In this document: positions 1 to 7,292 of the stretch, piece by piece
Layout of the letters: each line of letters begins with the position of its first letter
Numbering within the stretch: the stretch's first letter is position 1
NCBI GenBank assembly: GCA_002427885.1
Contig: DIZI01000036.1
Location: forward strand, 1 to 17,624
Source: Paludibacter sp. UBA6032
GTDB lineage: Bacteria; Bacteroidota; Bacteroidia; Bacteroidales; Paludibacteraceae
Direction of reading: 5' to 3'
DNA: 17,624 nt
Notes under the pieces: generated by a model
What the model saw: the letters and a program-made list of their open reading frames with translations, nothing else
Told to the model about the DNA's origin: nothing
Databases searched by the model: none
Made by a program: the position numbers and the translations under genes

Positions 1-100
1 ACAACTCGGGAGATCTATTTCAAGGGTGAAACAGATTAAACCAACAACTCGGGAGAGTTATTTCAAGGGTGAAACAACTAAACCGACAACTCGGTTGACT
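1..100. repeat. Tandem repeat of 42-43 bp, two full copies plus a partial third, open at the left edge
   Basis: Copies begin at 1, 44 and 86, each with ACAACTCGG. The first two share ACAACTCGGGAG, then TATTTCAAGGGTGAAACA, then TAAACC, and differ at only a few positions; the third breaks off after about 9 bp. Each copy carries a small hairpin TTTCA-AGGG-TGAAA, and copy 2 also has AACTC-GGGA-GAGTT. Copy 1 starts at base 1, so the array probably continues outside the window. The unit is not a multiple of 3 and I see no reading frame running through it. It is not CRISPR-like, because there are no unique spacers. Confidence 0.8.
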
Positions 101-152
101 TACAATTGATTGCAGGAAATAATCAAAGAAAAAAAAGAAAAATAATACAGTT

Positions 153-1154
153 ATGAAAGTTTTATTTATTGGCGGAACAGGAAATTTAAGTTCTGCTTGT
201 TCCGAGTTAGCTATTAGCCGTGGCATTGATTTGTATCATTTAAACAGAGGTAAGAGTGCAGGAATATACGATATTAAGGGAGCTAAAACAATTATAGCCG
301 ATATTCGTAATTTTGATGAATCAAGAGAAGCTTTAAAGGACTACCAGTTCGATGCTGTTGTTGATTTTATTGCTTTCGAACCTGAACATATTTCAACTGA
401 TATAAAGCTATTTACAGGAAAAACAAATCAATTTATATTTATTAGTTCCGCATCCGTTTACCAGACTCCTCCCGAAAAACTTCCGGTAACTGAAAATACT
501 CCGGTTGAAAATCCATTTTGGGAATATTCACGCAAAAAAATAGCCTGTGAAGACAGGTTACAAGAAGAATACAGGAAAAATGGATTCCCTTATACCATTA
601 TACGTCCATCCCATACTTACGGAAAAACTCTTTTCCCCCTGATTGGAGGATATACGGTATTACACAGAATGATACAAGGTTTACCGGTTGTTGTTCACGG
701 TGATGGAACTTCTGTCTGGACTTTTACACATCATAAGGACTTTGCAGTTGGATTGGTTGGTCTGTTAGGAAATAAGGATGCAATTAACGAAGCTTTCCAT
801 ATCACCTCTGATGAATGGCTCACATGGAATGGCATTTACAATATTTTTGCCGGGGAATTGGGTATAACACCTCACTTAGTACACATTCCATCTGATATAA
901 TCGTAAAATACGATACCGTAATTGGTGATGGTTTACTGGGCGACAAGGCTCATAGCATGATTTTTGACAATACAAAAATCAGGACTTTTGTACCGGAGTT
1001 CAATCCGGTTATTCCTTTCCGCGAAGGAGTGAAAGAGATTGTAAAATGGTATAAAGAAAATACCCTGCAACTGAAACCAGATGAACATATTAATAATTTA
1101 ATGGACAGGTTGATCAGCGATCTTAACAATTCCAGATTGGAAAATCACAGTTAA
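153..1154 (+). CDS. NAD(P)-binding SDR, CSP41-like epimerase/dehydratase family
   Basis: A 333-residue atypical short-chain dehydrogenase/reductase with a Rossmann fold. The nucleotide-binding loop GGTGNLS is at residues 7-13, the beta-strand region FISSASVYQ at about 96-104, and an SDR-type Tyr-Lys pair (Y125-S-R-K-K129) follows. The stretch VVDFIAFEPEHI and the overall layout resemble the CSP41/NAD-dependent epimerase subgroup, whose bacterial members mostly lack assigned substrates; a nucleotide sugar or other NAD-linked substrate is possible but not shown. The start is the first ATG after an A-rich, stop-rich stretch, and no Shine-Dalgarno is visible, as is usual in Bacteroidetes. The next gene is 115 bp downstream with no clear terminator between, so co-transcription is possible. 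The family is fairly sure; the substrate is unknown. Confidence 0.85.
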   Translation: MKVLFIGGTGNLSSACSELAISRGIDLYHLNRGKSAGIYDIKGAKTIIADIRNFDESREALKDYQFDAVVDFIAFEPEHISTDIKLFTGKTNQFIFISSASVYQTPPEKLPVTENTPVENPFWEYSRKKIACEDRLQEEYRKNGFPYTIIRPSHTYGKTLFPLIGGYTVLHRMIQGLPVVVHGDGTSVWTFTHHKDFAVGLVGLLGNKDAINEAFHITSDEWLTWNGIYNIFAGELGITPHLVHIPSDIIVKYDTVIGDGLLGDKAHSMIFDNTKIRTFVPEFNPVIPFREGVKEIVKWYKENTLQLKPDEHINNLMDRLISDLNNSRLENHS

Positions 1155-1269
1155 TCTAAAAATCGTGTTTGTCTTTTATATTCTTTCATTCTAAAAACAA
1201 TCCAAACACTTCATGCGTTCTTTAGTGTGTATAAAAATTTGGATACAAAGCTTATAAAAAAGATTTAAA

Positions 1270-1710
1270 ATGAATTTATCGATTAACACTTATCAATATG
1301 GAGACCGTCCGGAAGTAACCCTTCCCGATCGGATGTTTTACAAGGTGCTTGGAGAGGAAGGTATCCGTAAAATGGTAAGCAGACATTATGATTTACTACG
1401 GGAAAGTTCAATTCAGGGACTATTTCCGGTTGAAGACGAAGAATTTGAATTGGCAAAACTCCGTTCGTCCGATTTTATGATTCAAATTTGCGGTGGCCCC
1501 GATTATTTTAATCAGCATCGTGGTAGTCCGAAACTAATAAACCGGCATGCTCCGTTTTCAATCACACCCGAAGGTCGAATCGTTTGGCTGAATTGCTATA
1601 AACAGGCACTGTTGGAACTCCCGATAGCTGAAAATATCATTCTTTCATTCTGGAATTATATAAATGTTTTCTCTTCCTGGATGGTAAATACTGCTCCCCG
1701 AATAAAATAA
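1270..1710 (+). CDS. Group II truncated haemoglobin (trHbO-like globin)
   Basis: A 146-residue single-domain haem protein. Group II features are visible: Y40 at the B10 position (with His rather than the common Phe before it), the GGPDYFNQHRGSPKL segment around residues 75-89, the likely proximal haem ligand H93 in NRHAPFSI, and W106 at the G8 position in IVWLNCY. Family members bind O2 and NO and are linked to NO or peroxide detoxification or to oxygen scavenging; which role applies here cannot be read from the sequence. An N-terminal extension of about 20 residues precedes the globin fold. The gene ends two bases before a strong hairpin terminator. The nitroreductase on the other strand converges on the same terminator. 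Confidence 0.9.
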   Translation: MNLSINTYQYGDRPEVTLPDRMFYKVLGEEGIRKMVSRHYDLLRESSIQGLFPVEDEEFELAKLRSSDFMIQICGGPDYFNQHRGSPKLINRHAPFSITPEGRIVWLNCYKQALLELPIAENIILSFWNYINVFSSWMVNTAPRIK

Positions 1711-1711
1711 T

Positions 1712-1749
1712 AAAAGTCGAATTTCTGAAATTGAAATTCGACTTTTTTT
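1712..1749. terminator. Bidirectional intrinsic terminator between globin and nitroreductase genes
   Basis: A 14-bp perfect stem (AAAAGTCGAATTTC at 1712-1725 with GAAATTCGACTTTT at 1733-1746), a 7-nt loop, and T and A tracts on the two sides. It lies between converging genes, so it can serve both strands. Confidence 0.9.
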
Positions 1750-1763
1750 ACAGATTAATTCGT

Positions 1764-2390
1764 TTATTTTCTAATAAACAGATTTTCAGATGATTTACGA
1801 ACTTTCGTGGCTTTTACTAACTGATCATTGGTCTCATCCCGATAGCCAAGGGTTAGAATGGTAACAGAACTCAGGTTTTGTTCTGACAAACCCAATATCT
1901 TATTCAATGCTTCATTATTAAATCCTTCCATAGGTGTTGCGTCAACACCTTCAGCTGCCGCTGTAACTATTCCTACACCGAAAGCGATATATGCCTGTCG
2001 TGCTGTCCAAATAAAGTTCTGTTCGGCAGCTCCTGCTACAATACCATCAAACGCTGCACGGAAATTATTCAGCGCATCAACCGGAACTCCTCTGGTAGTA
2101 GCTATTAATTGCATATATTCGTCAACTTGTTCTGCATTAATCTTCTTATTGGCAGCAAATACCAAAATATGTGATGCTTCCTTTATTTGAGGTTGAGGGC
2201 AAGCTTCATTAAAAATTCTTTCACGAAGCTCCGGACTCTCTATCACGATTACTTTAAAGGGTTGTAATCCAAATGATGTAGGAGCCAGCCGGATGGCTTC
2301 TAAAATATACTCTAATTTTTCAGTTGGAACTTTTGTTCCATTCATTCTCTTAGTGGCATATCGCCAGTTCAATGTATCAACTAAACTCAT
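1764..2390 (-). CDS. NAD(P)H-dependent nitroreductase-family oxidoreductase (NfsB-like)
   Basis: A 208-residue cytoplasmic flavoprotein of the FMN-dependent nitroreductase family. Residues 1-60 carry family landmarks: WRYATKRM at about 9-16 (the usual FMN-phosphate Arg/Lys region) and LAPTSFGLQPFKV at about 36-48. PMEGFN and the C-terminal LGYRDETND...KVRKS segment match the NfsB_like subgroup. Members reduce quinones, nitro compounds or enals using NAD(P)H; the natural substrate is unknown. Length is normal for the family and no lesion is visible. It ends at the shared terminator with the globin gene. Its start lies 123 bp from the end of the upstream gene on the same strand. Only a weak promoter-like match (CATATTTG read on the minus strand, 2426-2433) precedes it. 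Confidence 0.92.
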   Translation of the reverse strand: MSLVDTLNWRYATKRMNGTKVPTEKLEYILEAIRLAPTSFGLQPFKVIVIESPELRERIFNEACPQPQIKEASHILVFAANKKINAEQVDEYMQLIATTRGVPVDALNNFRAAFDGIVAGAAEQNFIWTARQAYIAFGVGIVTAAAEGVDATPMEGFNNEALNKILGLSEQNLSSVTILTLGYRDETNDQLVKATKVRKSSENLFIRK

Positions 2391-2513
2391 ATTTATAATT
2401 TTATTTATTTTGATACATACAACGCCAAATATGTTCTTTTGTTTATAATCTGGTACATCTTTCTATCTTCTTTTCTAATCATCAGAGATAGTTCATTGTC
2501 AGCTAAAATTCAA

Positions 2514-3263
2514 TCAATCTTGCATTGTCGAATCTATCGGCCTGCAAACAACTACGGTTATATGGAAACAAGATTGTTTTCGTTCCCGTACTACCAGGAA
2601 TTTACAGTCTTCACGCATCTCTCTCAATACTGAAGTTAATGCCTGAACAGCTTCATAACTACTCTCAATACTATCGGTTTGAGTATTGTAAAAATTCTTG
2701 TAGGATATATCTACGGTAGTACCATATAAATGTGAAGAATGAATTGAAGCATTGCTATTACGATGACTCAGTTTATTCTGAGCTTCTTCCGTTCGTAATA
2801 GTGACGTAATAAGGAATCTAAAATTCTTGTATTTTTTTTCTTTTAATCGTTCTTGAAATTTATATCCTATTTCGTTCAACATATCAATGGCTTCGGGAAT
2901 GAGATAGGGTTGAGAGTGTTTTAAAGACTTTAATTTATAGAACTGATTATCTGCCACTTTTACCAGCAATGCCATACGAACCAAATCATCTATTTGAGAA
3001 TAAAATGCAGAATCTGTCTCAAAGGGCTTCTTAAGCCCATTCTTCATTGCATGTAATAAATGAATATCATTTTTATCGTTTAATGTGCTTCTTGGAGCAA
3101 TTGGAGCATTCGCAAATCGAACGTGATCACATTCTTGATAATTAGTATATCTGGTACTTTTTTTAGGCAGAAAGAAGAAGAAAAAAAGAAGAAACAGAAA
3201 AATAGAGAAAATAAAGATTGAAGAAAATCCAATGAGAAAATATTTTTTTTTACCGGGAATCAT
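2514..3263 (-). CDS. DUF5715-like membrane-anchored protein with an M15-type metallopeptidase motif
   Basis: A 249-residue protein. Residues 5-7 are KKK and residues 8-32 are a very Phe/Leu/Ile-rich hydrophobic segment, so it is either a signal anchor or an uncleaved signal peptide placing the rest in the periplasm. The C-terminal half matches the Bacteroidales DUF5715 family as I recall it: FLITSLLRTEEAQNKL (about 150-165), then SSHLYGTTVDISY (176-188), then a terminal CFHITV (232-237). The pattern SxHxxGxxxD...H is that of M15 (VanY/DacY/MepA-like) zinc peptidases, giving candidate ligands H178, D185 and H234. A role in trimming peptidoglycan peptides is inferred. The catalytic acid seen in VanY (E-x-W-H) is not obvious. 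The family call is moderately sure; the activity is a hypothesis. Confidence 0.75.
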   Translation of the reverse strand: MIPGKKKYFLIGFSSIFIFSIFLFLLFFFFFLPKKSTRYTNYQECDHVRFANAPIAPRSTLNDKNDIHLLHAMKNGLKKPFETDSAFYSQIDDLVRMALLVKVADNQFYKLKSLKHSQPYLIPEAIDMLNEIGYKFQERLKEKKYKNFRFLITSLLRTEEAQNKLSHRNSNASIHSSHLYGTTVDISYKNFYNTQTDSIESSYEAVQALTSVLREMREDCKFLVVRERKQSCFHITVVVCRPIDSTMQD

Positions 3264-3306
3264 AATTGAAATGAATTTTTAGCAGGTTGGAAGTGTATTC
3301 GTTTTG

Positions 3307-3336
3307 CAAAGATAAAGAATTTAGAAACCAAAGATA
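3307..3336 (-). promoter_or_regulatory. Candidate promoter(s) for the DUF5715-like gene: two tandem TATCTTTG boxes
   Basis: Read on the minus strand, two identical TATCTTTG octamers match the Bacteroidetes -7 consensus TAnnTTTG exactly. They lie at 3307-3314 and 3329-3336, 22 bp apart and 44-73 bp upstream of the start. For the outer box a GTTG lies 22 bp upstream as a loose -33 element; the inner box has no good -33. Confidence 0.5.
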
Positions 3337-3437
3337 TTGCAGCAATTTAGAAAGTTATCAACAAAATCAAGTAAGATTTTCGTTTATAGGATTTTGAATA
3401 TCGATACATAATAGTTCATAAAATGGTTACTAAATAA

Positions 3438-3468
3438 TTTCAAAATTGGAAACAATTGGTTAACTTTG
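3438..3468 (+). promoter_or_regulatory. Bacteroidetes-type promoter of the nucleotide-sugar cluster
   Basis: TTTC (3438-3441), a 19-bp spacer, then TAACTTTG (3461-3468), an exact TAnnTTTG -7 box. It ends 27 bp before the ATG of the nucleotidyltransferase gene. One base differs from the TTTG -33 consensus. Confidence 0.75.
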
Positions 3469-3495
3469 CGCCACTAAATCTAGAAATAAAATTAT

Positions 3496-4401
3496 ATGAA
3501 ACCAACTTTATTTGTACTGGCTGCGGGAATGGGCAGCCGTTATGGCGGACTAAAACAATTGGATGGGTTAGGACCCAACGGTGAAACTATTATGGATTAT
3601 TCCATATACGACGCTATTAAGGCAGGCTTTGGGAAAGTCGTTTTCGTTATAAGAACCAGTTTTGAAAAAGATTTTAAAGCAGTGGTTGTCGATAAATTTA
3701 AAGATTTAATTGACACTGACATTGTTTTTCAGGAAATTTCAAATGTTCCTGAAGGCTCCACTTATATCCCAGAACGTGAAAAACCATGGGGGACAAACCA
3801 TGCTGTATTGATGGGAAAGGATGTCATTAATGAGCCTTTTGCTGTAATCAATGCTGATGATTTTTATGGACAGGAATCCTTTGCTATCTTAGCCGATTTT
3901 CTACGCAGCGTCGAAGGCAAACAAAACGAATATTGCATGGTAGGGTATCATGTTGGTAATACGCTGTCTGAAAGTGGAGCTGTAAGCCGGGGTGTCTGCG
4001 TGGTAGACGAAAATAATTTGTTGAAAAACGTCGTTGAGCGTACACATATCGAAGAAAAAGGAGGTACTATTTTTTACCTTGACGAAAAGGGTGAAGAAGT
4101 TTCTATTCAGGCCAACACTCCTGTATCGATGAATATGTGGGGATTTACTCCCGATTATTTTGATTATTCATTTGATTATTTTAAAGAATTCCTGGCAGAA
4201 AACGGTCAAAAATTGAAATCGGAATTCTATATTCCTTTGGCAGTAAACAATTTGATTGTTAAACACAAAGCAACTTGCAAGGTGCTTGATACACCTTCGA
4301 AATGGTTTGGGGTGACTTATGCTGAAGATCGTTCACAAGTAGTACTAAAAATCAATGAATTAGTCCGTAAGGGTATTTATCCTGAGAAACTATTCAAATA
4401 A
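3496..4401 (+). CDS. Sugar-phosphate nucleotidyltransferase (NTP_transferase family)
   Basis: A 301-residue cytoplasmic protein. The N-terminal signature AAGMGSRYGGLKQLD (residues 9-23) is the NTP-binding G-x-G-x-R...K loop. PWGTNHAVL (97-105) and INADDFYG (about 118-125, metal-binding Asp121/122) complete the nucleotidyltransferase core. The enzyme would join a sugar 1-phosphate and an NTP to give NDP-sugar and PPi; the sugar and the base are not readable from sequence. Placement immediately before galE suggests a UDP- or GDP-hexose role. It is not a plain GalU, and it lacks the C-terminal left-handed helix of GlmU-type enzymes. It has its own promoter, and galE follows after 9 bp, so the two are almost certainly one transcript. 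Confidence 0.88.
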   Translation: MKPTLFVLAAGMGSRYGGLKQLDGLGPNGETIMDYSIYDAIKAGFGKVVFVIRTSFEKDFKAVVVDKFKDLIDTDIVFQEISNVPEGSTYIPEREKPWGTNHAVLMGKDVINEPFAVINADDFYGQESFAILADFLRSVEGKQNEYCMVGYHVGNTLSESGAVSRGVCVVDENNLLKNVVERTHIEEKGGTIFYLDEKGEEVSIQANTPVSMNMWGFTPDYFDYSFDYFKEFLAENGQKLKSEFYIPLAVNNLIVKHKATCKVLDTPSKWFGVTYAEDRSQVVLKINELVRKGIYPEKLFK

Positions 4402-4410
4402 AAAATATTT

Positions 4411-5445
4411 ATGGCAAAAATTTTAGTAACCGGTGGAACTGGTTATATCGGTTCACATACGGTTGTTGAATTGCAGAGGGTGGGTTTTGAAGTAGTGATT
4501 GTTGATAATCTTTCCAATTCAAACATTGATGTTTTATCCGGCATTGAAAAAATCACAGGCATTCGTCCCGAATTTGAAAATATCGATTGTGTTGATTACG
4601 TGAGTATGGATCGAATGTTTGAAAAACACACAGATATTGAAGCAATCATTCATTTTGCTGCCAGCAAAGCAGTTGGTGAATCTGTTGAAAAACCCTTGAT
4701 GTATTACCGGAACAACCTTGTTTCACTCATCAATTTGCTTCAATTGATGCCAATTCATAAAATTAAGAATATTGTTTTTTCATCTTCATGTACAGTATAT
4801 GGTCAGCCGGATGTGCTACCTGTTACCGAAAGTGCTCCTATTAAGCCGGCAATGTCACCTTACGGCAACACGAAGCAAGTTGGAGAAGAAATTATCCGCG
4901 ATACAATCTATGCCAATTCACAATACCAAAGTATTATTCTTCGGTATTTTAATCCGATTGGCGCACATTCGTCGGCTGAAATTGGTGAACTTCCGATGGG
5001 AGTTCCTAATAATTTGCTCCCTTTCGTAACCCAAACAGCCATAGGCTTGAGGAAACAACTACAGGTTTTTGGAAATGATTATAATACCCCCGATGGATCG
5101 TGCATTCGCGATTATATCCACGTGGTTGATCTGGCCAAAGCGCATGTTATTGCCGTACAACGTATGTTGAATAAAAACACAAAAAGCACGGTGGAAATTT
5201 TCAATTTAGGAACCGGACGCGGTTTATCCGTACTGGAAATTATTGATTCATTTGAAAAAGTAAATGGAGTAAAAGTACCCTATAAAATTGTAGCCCGACG
5301 TGAAGGTGATATAGAAAAGGTGTGGGCTGACCCAAGTTATGCAAACGAAGAATTGGGTTGGACTGCTAATGAAACACTTGAAGAAACCTTACGTAGTGCC
5401 TGGGTATGGGAACAGAATCTTGCAAAGCGCTCGAAAGTCGAATAA
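4411..5445 (+). CDS. galE: UDP-glucose 4-epimerase
   Basis: A 344-residue extended SDR that interconverts UDP-glucose and UDP-galactose (Leloir pathway and glycan precursors), using tightly bound NAD. GGTGYIGSH (residues 8-16) binds NAD. The catalytic residues are S126 in SSSCTVYG and the Y151-x-x-x-K155 pair in YGNTK. The mid-region RYFNPIGAHSSAEIGE, NNLLPFV and the C-terminal DGSCIRDYIHVVDLA are diagnostic for GalE and contact UDP-sugar. Length is normal for the family and all key residues are present. It is the second gene of the cluster. A long hairpin lies in the 99 bp before manA. Confidence 0.96.
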   Translation: MAKILVTGGTGYIGSHTVVELQRVGFEVVIVDNLSNSNIDVLSGIEKITGIRPEFENIDCVDYVSMDRMFEKHTDIEAIIHFAASKAVGESVEKPLMYYRNNLVSLINLLQLMPIHKIKNIVFSSSCTVYGQPDVLPVTESAPIKPAMSPYGNTKQVGEEIIRDTIYANSQYQSIILRYFNPIGAHSSAEIGELPMGVPNNLLPFVTQTAIGLRKQLQVFGNDYNTPDGSCIRDYIHVVDLAKAHVIAVQRMLNKNTKSTVEIFNLGTGRGLSVLEIIDSFEKVNGVKVPYKIVARREGDIEKVWADPSYANEELGWTANETLEETLRSAWVWEQNLAKRSKVE

Positions 5446-5461
5446 AATAATAATAACATAA

Positions 5462-5515
5462 AACAAATGAACAATTGATACTCACTTAATAAGAATTATC
5501 AGTTGTTCATTTGTT
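5462..5515 (+). repeat. Long inverted repeat (19-bp stem, 16-nt loop) between galE and manA
   Basis: The arms 5462-5480 and 5497-5515 pair over 19 bp with one G-U wobble; the left arm starts AACAAATGAACAA and the right arm ends TTGTTCATTTGTT. No run of T follows, so it is not a standard intrinsic terminator. It would form a stable hairpin in a galE-manA transcript, starting 16 nt after the galE stop and ending 29 nt before the manA ATG. Confidence 0.85.
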
Positions 5516-5544
5516 GTATAATCAACTCTTAAAATCCAACTATC

Positions 5545-6522
5545 ATGCTATATCCATTAAAATTCGAACCTGTTTTAAAAGATAAAATCTGGGGAGGCAC
5601 CAAATTAAAACGTTTATTCAATAAAGCTGCAACTTCTGATAAACTTGGTGAAAGTTGGGAACTTTCAGGTTACGAAGCTGATGAATCGGTGGTAACAAAT
5701 GGTTTCCTGACCGGTAACAACCTCCCGGAATTAATCGAAATTTACATGGGTGAACTCGTTGGGGACAAAATCTATGACGAGTTCGGCCTTTATTTCCCTT
5801 TACTTTTTAAACTCATTGATGCCAATGAAAATTTGTCTATTCAGGTTCACCCGGGCGATGAAATAGCTGCCGAAAGACATAATTCATTTGGAAAAACGGA
5901 AATGTGGTATGTGATAGATGCCGATCCGGGTGCCGTACTGATTATCGGATTTAAAAATGATTGTTCACGGGATGAATACCTCGTTGCACTTGAAAAAGGA
6001 CATGTGGAAGATTTATTGCAGAAAGTTCCGGTAACTAAGGGAGATGTATTCTTTATCCCTGCAGGTTTGGTTCATGCCATTGGGAAAGGGGTTGTAGTTG
6101 CTGAGATTCAACAGAGCAGTGATATTACTTATCGAATATACGATTTCAAACGCACTGATGACCAGGGAAATGAACGTGAATTGCATACCGAAGAAGCATT
6201 GGATGTTATTCAGTTTGAGGCTTCAAAAAATCCTAAGATAAATTACAACTTGCTTACAAACGAGATCACTCCGGTGGTTAACTGTCAATATTTCACCACC
6301 AATATTTTGCATTTCAATCAGTATTTAACCAGAAACTATGCATCAATAAATTCTTTTGTTGCTTATATGTGTATGGAAGGTAATTTTGTAATTGAATTTT
6401 CCGGAGAAAAAACTATCGTCAATAAAGGTGATACAATTTTAATACCGGCATGTATTGATGAACTTAATTTAATTCCGGACAATGATGTGACTTTATTGGA
6501 AGTTTACATAAGTGAAAACTAA
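5545..6522 (+). CDS. manA: Mannose-6-phosphate isomerase, class I (type I PMI)
   Basis: A 325-residue zinc-dependent cupin enzyme that interconverts mannose 6-phosphate and fructose 6-phosphate, feeding GDP-mannose/fucose synthesis or mannose catabolism. Likely zinc ligands are Q100 and H102 in QVHPGD, E119 in KTEMWYV, and H177 in PAGLVHAIG. QQSSDITYRIYD (189-200) carries the conserved catalytic Arg. A second, smaller cupin-like domain fills the C-terminal third. The length is typical of the short bacterial class I enzyme. It is the last gene of the cluster, followed 33 bp later by a strong terminator. The start ATG lies 29 bp after the hairpin that separates it from galE. No clear promoter of its own is visible, so it probably depends on read-through. 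Confidence 0.95.
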   Translation: MLYPLKFEPVLKDKIWGGTKLKRLFNKAATSDKLGESWELSGYEADESVVTNGFLTGNNLPELIEIYMGELVGDKIYDEFGLYFPLLFKLIDANENLSIQVHPGDEIAAERHNSFGKTEMWYVIDADPGAVLIIGFKNDCSRDEYLVALEKGHVEDLLQKVPVTKGDVFFIPAGLVHAIGKGVVVAEIQQSSDITYRIYDFKRTDDQGNERELHTEEALDVIQFEASKNPKINYNLLTNEITPVVNCQYFTTNILHFNQYLTRNYASINSFVAYMCMEGNFVIEFSGEKTIVNKGDTILIPACIDELNLIPDNDVTLLEVYISEN

Positions 6523-6555
6523 GAACTTTCAATACTCCAAATATCTTAATTACTC

Positions 6556-6588
6556 AAACCTAACACTTTTCAGTGTTAGGTTTTTTTT
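6556..6588 (+). terminator. Intrinsic terminator after manA
   Basis: A 12-bp perfect stem AAACCTAACACT / AGTGTTAGGTTT with a TTTC tetraloop, running straight into eight T residues (6581-6588). It closes the nucleotide-sugar cluster. Confidence 0.95.
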
Positions 6589-6633
6589 GTGCTGAAATTA
6601 ATTAGTTCAAAATGGTATAATTATTTTTCAAAC

Positions 6634-6664
6634 TTTGTATATTTACAAAATAATTGTAATTTTG
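6634..6664 (+). promoter_or_regulatory. Consensus Bacteroidetes promoter for the secreted protein/GH43 unit
   Basis: TTTG (6634-6637), a 19-bp spacer, then TAATTTTG (6657-6664): both elements match TTTG-N19-21-TAnnTTTG exactly. The start codon is 39 bp after the -7 box. It is the best promoter match in the window. Confidence 0.88.
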
Positions 6665-6703
6665 AAGCAGCAACATTGAATATTAATATTAAATCACAGG
6701 ATT

Positions 6704-7291
6704 ATGCGTAAACTACAATTAATGCTACTCTCGTTTTTCCTGCTCATCAACATGAATGTTCAGGGGCAAATGTTGGATGAAATATTAAATGTGAAATACA
6801 AAGCAGGATTTGCAATACTAAATAACGGTGACACCCTGAGAGGGGCTTTTGAATTTAATGATTGCAAACAGAATTATCGCATGCTGGTATATGTTGATCC
6901 CCTTACTTTAACAAAAAGTGCTTATGAACCTCAGGAAGTTAAGTATTTTGTTCTCGACAGTCTTACTTTTCAACCTAAAGAATTAAAGGAAGGTTTGGTA
7001 TTTGTGCGTTTATTACTCTACGACAGCTTAAAAGTATACCTTCACAAACGCTTTTATACGAGTAATGTAAGCTCCGGTGTAGAAAATCAGATTATGTATG
7101 AAAAACCGAATGGAAAATATTTATTAGTTTCATTTGACAATTTCTTCCCTTTCAAAACACAGGTTGGGAACTTCTTTAGTGACGATCCTGAATTACTGAA
7201 AAAAATCGAGAATAACACGTATACAAAAAAAGACGTTTTTAAAATTGCGTTGGACTATAACAAATGGTTGCGACGTGACACAAAGAAATAA
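6704..7291 (+). CDS. Small secreted protein of unknown function
   Basis: A 195-residue protein. Residues 1-22 form a signal peptide (MRK, a hydrophobic core LMLLSFFLLI, then a likely cut after VQG or GQ). The mature part is about 170 residues and opens with AGFAILNNGDTLRGAFEF, a beta-rich pattern (hydrophobic strand, N/K-GDT-hydrophobic-G) seen in many uncharacterised exported Bacteroidetes proteins. No catalytic motif or lipobox is visible, and there is no membrane segment after the signal. The C-terminal end is charged. It is the first gene after a consensus promoter, and the GH43 gene starts 2 bp after its stop, so the two are one unit. A role beside the glycosidase is only suggested by the coupling. 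Confidence 0.8.
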   Translation: MRKLQLMLLSFFLLINMNVQGQMLDEILNVKYKAGFAILNNGDTLRGAFEFNDCKQNYRMLVYVDPLTLTKSAYEPQEVKYFVLDSLTFQPKELKEGLVFVRLLLYDSLKVYLHKRFYTSNVSSGVENQIMYEKPNGKYLLVSFDNFFPFKTQVGNFFSDDPELLKKIENNTYTKKDVFKIALDYNKWLRRDTKK

Positions 7292-7292
7292 C

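Noticed and set aside
1..100. CRISPR array
   Set aside because: The repeats are directly adjacent with no unique spacers, and no cas genes are near.
95..127. E. coli-like promoter TTGACT-N17-AATAAT upstream of the SDR gene
   Set aside because: The primary sigma factor of Bacteroidetes does not use this form, and the matching TAnnTTTG box is absent, so it is probably chance.
20..226. Minus-strand open frame across the edge repeat
   Set aside because: It runs over the non-coding tandem repeat and into the 5' end of the SDR gene, with no recognisable protein features and a low-complexity Phe run.
1858..2190. Plus-strand open frame inside the nitroreductase gene
   Set aside because: It is antisense to a clear nitroreductase family protein and has no family resemblance itself.
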